The notes under the pieces were generated by a model that made no database searches, was not told where the DNA came from, and saw nothing but the letters and a program-made list of their open reading frames with translations. A DNA stretch of 64,000 nt from Hirsutella rhossiliensis. Taxonomy: Eukaryota > Ascomycota > Sordariomycetes > Hypocreales > Ophiocordycipitaceae. Below are positions 57,486 to 64,000 of this stretch, in pieces; positions within the stretch are counted from its first letter, which is position 1; every line of letters starts with the position of its first letter. The stretch spans positions 372,001-436,000 of the forward strand of contig NW_025408675.1 of assembly GCF_020360975.1 (NCBI RefSeq). Direction: 5' to 3'. A program made the translations under genes and the position numbers.

Positions 57486-59605
57486 TTACCGGACTTGCTC
57501 CATCTCGACCCTCTGCTGCGCCCTCTCGTGAGTCCTCCTGGGTTCCGACCTCCTCCTCTCCTCGGGGCTCCTTGGTTTACCCGCCGCCTCCTTGGCCAGT
57601 GGTGCGGGCTCTGCGGGCGCCACCTCCTTTGGCTTCACCGCCGCCTCCTTTGCCAGCCGGACATCACCTCGCGACAGTCGAAGGTCACTGCTGTAGGGCT
57701 CAAACGTGCGCACGACCTGGTCCAGCCCTGTCCGTAAGGCATCCACCAGTCCATCAACCTCGGGGCTTTCCCTGCCGCCCGACGGGTCCGTCCAATGGCT
57801 AGGGAATCCTGCCTTGAGCGCCTCCACCTTCCGGATCACTGCCGTCAAAGTGCGGATGATGCTTGCCACATCCCGGTGCACATTACCAAACTCGTCTTCG
57901 GCCAGACTGTGAACTGCCAACTGGCAGAGCGCTTGCACAGCGTGGACGTACAGTGTTGGTTCCGCATGCGGCGTGCCCAGCACGGCGGCCGCAAAGCGAG
58001 TGCGGAAGTCTTGTCGCAACAGCGACCCAACCCACTCAATCTTGACCATATTCGCGGCCCATTGCTCAAATTCACCCTTGATATGGTCAGGTGATAGCGC
58101 CTGCTGCTGCTCCTTGCTCAGCATCCAATCCTTGGCACTCTTCCACGTCTTTCTCGCCAGTGGGCTAAGCTCGGAGATGGGAGAGGACCCGGGGGCCCGA
58201 GCAAGCTGGTCCCAGGCCTTGTCCACTCCGCCAACGAGCCCGGAAGCTTGGGCCCTCTGATTCAGGATCGAATCTTCTCGCAACGGTGCCGATATCCGTT
58301 GCCTTGGCGCCGCGGCAGCGGGCTCGACAGCCGCTGACGCAGTCGGTTTTCCGTAGTCGTCGGTCCTTGACTCGATGCTCTTCAATAGCTCCATGCAGAT
58401 TATGTAGATTTGCGACCACATAGGTCCATCTTTTCGGTCAATGTCGCTGTATATGGCCTGCCTGCGGTCTTCGAAGTCTTTGGCAATGAGCGCCAGTTCC
58501 CATATAGCGAATGACTGCCCTGGTGTTAGCGGTGAAATCATAAGTCTCGTCCACTGATGACGGGCGCAACTTGCCTTGATGGAGAGCTTCTTGCTTTTCA
58601 AGCCGTTCAATAGGCTCCCGTTGGGGTCTTTGGATTCCGACGTCAAAGGCTTTCCGTTCTTCAGCGGCTCTCTGACCATGAAGATGGAGAATGCCGTGTT
58701 TCCCGCCGACCACAAAAAGGTCAAGAGAACGCCGGCGTAGATGCAGCGAGCGAGAAGGAAGACATCGGTGGGCCACGAGGGCGGGAGCATGCTTGTCTTG
58801 GGCAGGCTGTAAAACGGACGCAAGAAGGTCAGGGCCCAGCCCCAGGCAAACGACCGCAGGAACAGATAGTAGAGTATCAAGGCCATGAAGAGCGCTGAGA
58901 CGGCTTGCTTGACGCATCCAGCAAAGACCGCTGGAAGCTGCATCAGGGCTGTCTGCAAGGACCCTGACAGCGCCCCCGATTCCTTTTCACGATTGTCGGT
59001 TTTCGGCTTCGGCAATCCAAGGTCGAGACGATCCACGTCGAGTCTATAGTGCCATATCGTCTGCGAGAGTGCGCACGCTCCCAGATAGCAAGCCAAGAAA
59101 ATGGGCCGTTCGTTGAGTCTGGCTCGATCGCCGCTAAAGTAGGTGATCCACTGAAGGTTCGCCGTCTTTGACATGGATGACAGGAAGACGGGGCAGAAGA
59201 ACAGGCTCGAGACGCCGTACCAAAGACCAGTCTCATATGTCTGCAGGCTCAGCAGGGCGGCGCCAAGGGTGTGAAGCCCAGAGGCCGTTGTTTTGAGGCC
59301 AACATGGTAGTGAGCTATGCGCAAGATGAGAATAGCGAGTCCGCACGCGAAGATGAGCGCCGTTCGGATGCCGGCGGGGCCAAGCGGAAACCAAGACCAA
59401 AAGTCTGGTGCTCCAAGTCAGCGAACGTCTTTGTGGATGCCTGAGACCGGGTGGATTGTTGCCTACAAGAGCTCCAGGTCGCCAGAAGCACGGCTTCGAG
59501 GTAGGAGACGGCCAGCAGGAGGGTTGCCGTGGAGGAGAAGCGCCTATGCAAGGCTGGCTGCAAAGTGTCCTTGTAAGGAGCTCTGCGGCCCGATGTGCCC
59601 GCCAT
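57486..59605 (-). CDS. NDC1: Nucleoporin / spindle-pole-body protein Ndc1
   Basis: Exons 59605-59467, 59404-58575 and 58514-57486 give 665 residues. The N-terminal half has about six transmembrane segments (for example LLLAVSYLEAVLLATW, ALIFACGLAILIL, YGVSSLFFCPVFLSS, ALFMALILYYLFL). The soluble C-terminal half is helical, with the family's SFAIWELALIAKDFEDRRQAIYSDIDRK block and WVGSLLRQDFRTRFAAAVLG. Ndc1 anchors nuclear pore complexes and spindle pole bodies in the nuclear envelope. The second intron (58574-58515) appears to be GC-AG: AAG|GCAAGT...GCTAACACCAGGGCAG. It is 60 nt and open in frame, so retention would add 20 residues to the protein. Confidence 0.9.
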
Positions 59606-59981
59606 TGCAACGGCGCATTGTCTGGGCGCGAGCTGACGATGATGGTGTGTGTTTGTGCACCAGGGGAGCGAGCACGTGAGTGAAAATCGCCGACGCAGTA
59701 TTACCCAGGCGTTGGCAGGGCGAAGCTGGCAGGCAAGGTCACGTGGCGATAGCGTGCCGCCGATCTCCCACCGGTGCTAGTCTGGCGGCATGTGCAGGCA
59801 GGCGGAGCGGAGGTTACGTAACGCCTGGGGTCCGCATGAACCGTCGGTGAGGCAACTGCACGTCACCGCAAAACAACCTCGACGACTCAACGGCACTCCC
59901 TCATCCGCCAAACTCACGAATACCCCCTCTCCTTTTCACGCGAACATCACAGGCGACCGGACCCCGTCGCTCGTTGCTGGC
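59606..59981. promoter_or_regulatory. Shared upstream region of NDC1 and the syntaxin gene
   Basis: A 376-bp spacer between divergent starts. It holds CACGTG-like cores at about 59673-59677 (CACGTGAG) and 59741 (CACGTGG). No coding sequence is assigned, although an open frame from ATG 59790 runs into the syntaxin frame. Confidence 0.4.
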
Positions 59982-60853
59982 ATGTCGTACGACCAACTCT
60001 CGAGCCTCGAATCGGGCCGCCGCCCCGGCTACAGCGACGATCCCGGCTTCCAAGATCTCCAGTACGAGCTCAAGTCTAAGTTGCAGTCCCTTCTGAGCAG
60101 TAACCGCAAGCTCGCAAATGATGTCAACGTTTTGGGCACCAAGAAGGACACGCCTCGCCTGCGCGAGCGCGTGCACAACAGCATGGACAAGACGCGCGAG
60201 CTGTGCAGGGAGATTGGCGATGGCGTCAAGCGGTTACAGACATGGGACGACCTCTCGGTACGTTTCTCTCCCTCTTCTCTCAATATTTGTGTCCTCTTGT
60301 CCCCCTCCTCGTACTGACGTTTGAACAGAAGCAGCAAAAGTACGAGCAGACCAAGGTTTCTAGCGACTTCCAAGCGGCACTCCAGGAGTTTCAGGACCTG
60401 CAGAGAAGAGCCCTCGAGAAGGAGAAGGCTTCCGTCACCGCAGCTCGCGCCGCCCACGAGTCCGAGTCGGGTCAAGCAAGTGGCCAGACCAGCGCCCCCT
60501 TGGAGCAGCTGCAACAGCAGCAGCAACTGCCACAGCTGGCCCCGCAAGACGAGGTCGACTTCCAAGAAACTCTCATCATCGAACGCGAAGAGGAGATTCG
60601 CAACATCGAGCAGGGCGTCGGGGACCTGAACGTCTTGTTTCGGCAGGTTGCGCAGATTGTCGACGAGCAAGACGTCGGGATCCGAACCATTGCGGACAAC
60701 GTGGAAAATGTTCACGACAACACGCGGCAGGCAGACATCGAGACGCGGCAGGCCGCGCGATACCAAAAGGCCGCGCGAAACAAGAGTTGCTGCCTGCTCC
60801 TCATCCTGGCCGTGATTCTCACCATTGTGATTCTGGCCATCGTCCTCGGCTAA
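59982..60853 (+). CDS. PEP12: Qa-SNARE syntaxin, Pep12 type
   Basis: Exons 59982-60257 and 60329-60853 encode 266 residues. An N-terminal helical Habc-like region (FQDLQYELKSKLQSLLSSNRKL) is followed by a Gln-rich linker and a Qa-SNARE motif (EEEIRNIEQGVGDLNVLFRQVAQIVDEQDVGIRTIADNVENV) whose central layer Gln is in FRQVAQ. A C-terminal anchor (LLLILAVILTIVILAIVLG) completes the tail-anchored layout. Pep12 syntaxins drive fusion at the late endosome; the Pep12 assignment rests on the SNARE sequence style and short length. An in-frame ATG at 59790 would add 64 residues unlike a syntaxin, so 59982 is preferred. Confidence 0.9.
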
Positions 60854-61003
60854 CCGGTGTTGCGGATACCGGGTCTTGGGTGTCGGCCTTGGTGCGTTTC
60901 GACGGCGTTGGAGGGGATTTCTGCAGCAGTGTATATGCCACTTGACGAGTATGTACATATCTCAGGGTCGGGGTTTCTCGAGCTCGTCCCTTGGAAATCC
61001 ATT

Positions 61004-62008
61004 TCATTCTTTTATTGTCTTTGTGTCGGCAAGTTTCCCTCTCATGTAGGGCATGTCGAGAGAAGACTTGGTTCTGCTTTGCGGTGGTTTGAGTTTTGGG
61101 TTCGCCTTGGGGACGAGGCGCTCCAGAATGGATTCATTGACGTCGTTGAGCGCAAATGTCGTAGCCCAGAATACGAAGATGGCGCTGGGCAGGTCGGCGA
61201 CCAAGATGGGGAAGAAAGGCACGAGAAGGAGTACTCTGCCGATGGACGTCTGCACTCTTGATATTGGCGTCATTGGGCTCTCGGTGTCGTTTACTTTGAG
61301 CAGTTTTCGGAGCTGGTCCGTGGATAGTCTTCCCCACGAGTTCCGTGCGAGTATCGCCGAGCAGAGAAGGGGTAAGGTGTAGTAGGGATCGGCCACGGTC
61401 AGGTCGTTGATCCACGAGATGCCTCCGTCGGCCAGCGTCTCGTCCAAGAGTGCAGCTGAGACGGCAGCCGGGTCGGCCCCTGATTGCAGAAAGAAGTGGC
61501 CGATCCATCCAAAGGGCGCACCACAAAGACGCCGCAGAGCTTCGGAGACGACGATAAAGGGGGCAATGCTGAAGAGGGACGCGAAGGCCTTCCATCTCTG
61601 CACACCCCAAGCCTTGTAAATCCTCTTGCGCGACTTCTCTGTGAGTCTGGCAACGTGGAGCTTGGCACGGGCGGTTCTCACGCGGTAGATGGAGGAAGCT
61701 TCCGAGGCGTGTCGCGAGCTCCAAGCCGTGAGCAGGGGGTTCAGCTGGTTCCTCGTGAGGATGAGTCGGCGAGAGTAGTACTGGATGGGTAGCCTGAGGG
61801 AGAAGTTGAATCCTACAGCCACCAGCGGGAGGGTGAGTAGCCAAGGCAGGCCGAAGGTGTGGAGGGAGCTGATGGTTTCTGCAGCCCACGCAACAGCGTC
61901 TCCCGGGGATACGACATGGAATTGTCGCCGGCCTTGTGTCGCTCTGGCGAGGGCTGGTGATGGCCTGGCTCTGGCGAGTGGAAGGATGGTTCTCTGGAAA
62001 GGTCGCAT
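61004..62008 (-). CDS. COX18: Mitochondrial inner-membrane insertase Cox18 (Oxa2)
   Basis: A single exon encodes 334 residues. The first ~30 residues are Arg/Ala-rich without acids (mitochondrial presequence). The Oxa1/YidC/Alb3 core follows: LPWLLTLPLVAVGFNFSLRLPIQYYSRR (first TM), a long basic matrix loop, KAFASLFSIAPFIVVSEALRRL, YYTLPLLCSAILARNSWG and VLLLVPFFPILVADLPSAIFVFWATTFALND. The latter combination and the length match Cox18/Oxa2, which exports the Cox2 C-terminus across the inner membrane for cytochrome oxidase assembly, rather than Oxa1. The C-terminal tail is short and basic. Confidence 0.9.
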   Translation of the reverse strand: MRPFQRTILPLARARPSPALARATQGRRQFHVVSPGDAVAWAAETISSLHTFGLPWLLTLPLVAVGFNFSLRLPIQYYSRRLILTRNQLNPLLTAWSSRHASEASSIYRVRTARAKLHVARLTEKSRKRIYKAWGVQRWKAFASLFSIAPFIVVSEALRRLCGAPFGWIGHFFLQSGADPAAVSAALLDETLADGGISWINDLTVADPYYTLPLLCSAILARNSWGRLSTDQLRKLLKVNDTESPMTPISRVQTSIGRVLLLVPFFPILVADLPSAIFVFWATTFALNDVNESILERLVPKANPKLKPPQSRTKSSLDMPYMRGKLADTKTIKE

Positions 62009-63010
62009 GGTGCATCAGTCCAGCCTCGCGTGCCGAGGGATGAATAGTGATTGGAGTCTGTATCCGTAACTCGACGATATTTTTGCTTGACGTGCTATTG
62101 GACAGAGCTGCGGTGGGTCGTTCCGGGCCACTAGCGCCACGAGCTACCCTGGACTTGAAGAACGTTTATCGAACCGAGGAACTGGCAGGGGACAAGAGTA
62201 GGGTTATGTACTGTACAGTACTGTACTCCGTATTGGTCTCGTTGGCGGCTGTGGGCCTCAATCGACACTTCCTTGGCTACTTATTATTTGTTAACTTAGT
62301 TGAGTGACCTACCAATGCTGGAGGAAGTGTTACTTCAGCCGTGCCAAGATGTCCAAAGATATTGGACCGCGGACTCGGCATGTTTGCTGCCTGCCATCCC
62401 TGGTAATGGTTGGACCTTGTTGTTAATCATCCCAGACTGGCTGACGGAAAGTTCGGTATCGCCTCTTCGGTACTGCTGAACCCCTGTCTCTCTGTAATGC
62501 ACTGTAATGCCCACGTAATTATGGGTACAACATATCCGGATACAACATGGACTACTCCGCGCTACACGTGGGAAAGGTACGGTGCTGTTGTGTTGGTCGA
62601 AGAGCCTGCCTCTCCCTCGCGAGCCATTAATCGTCATGGAAAAGGGCAAGAGAAAGAGGACATGTCAAGCTGTCCGAAACGGACCATTTGCCCCGCGAAT
62701 GCGCAGCGCCTCGTAAATTGCATGCGTGAAGCCGCCGACACGTGATGGCCCGCGAGGTTCCTCTACCTGTTCCCTTAGCGCGACTCGCGGCTAATTAGCT
62801 GGCTTTCCTTGCCTCTCATCACCCCCCACCTGAATACTGCCTGACTGACTCTCCTTCGAATCCCATTGCTCCCTCCCTGTCTCGCAATGCACCAACTTCC
62901 GTCCGCAACTCCAAATGTGACGCATTGACCGAAGAGAGACTACCCTACCCGGTGCCCTTTACCCATCTCCAGGATCCAATTAGAGAGCCGAACCCCTCGT
63001 CAACCTTGCC
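62009..63010. promoter_or_regulatory. Shared upstream region of COX18 and ALG11
   Basis: One kilobase between divergent starts with no recognised gene. It contains TACTGTACAGTACTGTACTCCGTA at about 62209-62233, a run of nested palindromes, and a pyrimidine-rich leader toward 63010. Confidence 0.45.
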
Positions 63011-64000
63011 ATGGACACCACCGGCACTACACCCACGGGTGGCAAGCCCTTCTCCTTTGGCCTCCAGCCGCGGCCGCTCGTCATGTTTGCGACTCTCCTC
63101 GCCTCGGTTCCGCTCCTCGTCATCGTCGTACCTTGGATGATCCGCGAGGCCGCCCTTGCCCTTGGCTGGATGCTGCGCCAGGGAACCGAAGGTCGACGGT
63201 CTCAGCTGGCGGCGCTCATGGACGACGACGACAAGAAGTATAGGGAGCAGAACAAGGAGCCCAAGCCCAACTCGACCGACGAGGATCACCAGGCACCACA
63301 TACCAATCCTCGAGCTCCAGGTGACGCTGACGAGGCGCACCGGAACTGGGACGGCTCCGTTGGCTTTTTTCACCCATTCTGGTGAGTATCTGCCACGGTC
63401 TCGAGACTGCACGCGGCATGTGGCCAGCCTGTTGACGCCGCGTAGCAATGCCGGCGGTGGCGGAGAGCGTGTGCTTTGGGCTGCCATCCGGGCGACGCAG
63501 ATTCGGTGGCCCAAGGCCAAGTGCGTCGTCTACACGGGCGACCATGATGTGAACAAGGACGCCATCCTGCAAAGAGTCGAGGTGAGCTCGTGCCTGGCAC
63601 AACGGCAGGTCGCTCGTCTTTGCCAACTGCTTACCCCCCATGCAGAGCAGATTCAATATTCACCTCCACCCGCCCACCATCACCTTCCTCTACCTGTCCA
63701 AGAGGGACTGGGTCCTCGCCACGACCTGGCCGCATTTCACCCTTCTGGGCCAGTCTCTGGGCTCTATGATTCTGGCCTGGGACGCTTTCTCGCTGCTGGT
63801 TCCGGACATCTTTGTCGACACCATGGGATACGCCTTTGCCCTTGGCCTCTGCAAGCTTCTGTTCCGCAACGTGCCGACAGGCGCCTACGTCCACTACCCG
63901 ACCATCTCCACTGACATGCTCGAGTCACTCGACCCAACGTCTTCCGTGGGCTCCCAGGGTGTCAACGCCGGCCAGGGCACGGGTATTCGGGGAAAAGCCA
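63011..64000 (+). CDS. ALG11: GDP-Man:Man3GlcNAc2-PP-dolichol alpha-1,2-mannosyltransferase Alg11 (partial)
   Basis: Exons 63011-63381, 63446-63581 and 63646 onward; the third exon is cut by the window edge at residue ~287. After an N-terminal TM segment (VMFATLLASVPLLVIVVPWMI) and a hydrophilic insert comes the Alg11 signature: [20 protein letters not shown], then KCVVYTGDHDV, FNIHLHPPTITFLYLSKR, FTLLGQSLGSMILAWDAF, DIFVDTMGYAFALGLCKLLF and VGAYVHYPTISTDML-type residues (GAYVHYPTISTDML). This GT4 enzyme adds the fourth and fifth mannoses to the lipid-linked oligosaccharide on the cytosolic face of the ER. The acceptor before CNAGG is GCGTAG. Confidence 0.93.

Noticed and set aside
59790..59981. 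Upstream in-frame start for the syntaxin
   Set aside because: Adds 64 residues with no syntaxin similarity in what should be the NDC1/syntaxin shared promoter.
1..64000. tRNA, rRNA, snRNA genes and CRISPR arrays
   Set aside because: I looked for B-box-like GGTTCGANTC strings and found them only inside coding exons or introns (for example near 13505 and 35758) without an A box or cloverleaf; no regular direct-repeat array is present, and this is eukaryotic DNA.

Overview
The window is nuclear DNA of a filamentous ascomycete fungus, most likely a Sordariomycete and probably of the order Hypocreales. This is inferred from short introns (about 55-110 bp) with GTRNGT-type donors, GC-rich third codon positions, and fungal-specific genes (SFL1-type HSF factor, DLT1, NDC1, CTF4/SepB, fungal syntaxin). 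The species cannot be named from sequence alone. Exon structures were assembled by eye; for nearly all genes the joined exon lengths are divisible by three.

Left part (1-23.1 kb): an ARMH3-like DUF1741 gene (-), ISA1 Fe-S assembly factor (+), an O6-alkylguanine-DNA alkyltransferase (+), a relic zone with a rearranged, nonsense-riddled cytochrome P450 and an inverted fragment of a succinyl-CoA ligase gene, the intact succinyl-CoA ligase beta gene (+), a fructosamine-kinase-like gene (+), VPS20 (-), an intronless RIX7-like AAA+ ATPase with a degenerate first ATPase domain (+), cytochrome c (-) divergent from a mitochondrial-type hypothetical gene (+), exosome subunit RRP42 (-) and arginyl-tRNA-protein transferase ATE1 (-).

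Middle part (23.1-45.1 kb): gene-poor DNA with islands holding a Nudix diphosphoinositol-polyphosphate hydrolase (+), LSM1 (+), a hypothetical gene (-), a 1376-bp Tc1/mariner element with terminal inverted repeats and TA target-site duplication, the Rab GTPase YPT1 (+) and a 972-residue low-complexity fungal protein (-). From 38.5 to 45.1 kb there is almost no recognisable coding sequence.

Right part (45.1-64 kb): a WD40 gene (-) divergent from CTF4 (+), an SFL1-like HSF transcription factor (+), a basic/acidic nuclear-type hypothetical gene (-), DLT1 (-), nucleoporin NDC1 (-) with a probable GC-AG intron, a Pep12-type syntaxin (+), COX18 (-) and the 5' part of ALG11 (+), which runs off the end.

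The genes are mostly independent housekeeping functions: mitochondrial metabolism (ISA1, LSC2, CYC1, COX18), RNA turnover and ribosome work (RRP42, LSM1, RIX7-like), membrane traffic (VPS20, YPT1, syntaxin), and chromosome or nuclear-pore biology (CTF4, NDC1). No biosynthetic cluster, defence system or other clearly new system is evident. The items most worth a second look are the RIX7-like protein with a dead D1 domain and the 5.5-7.0 kb relic zone.
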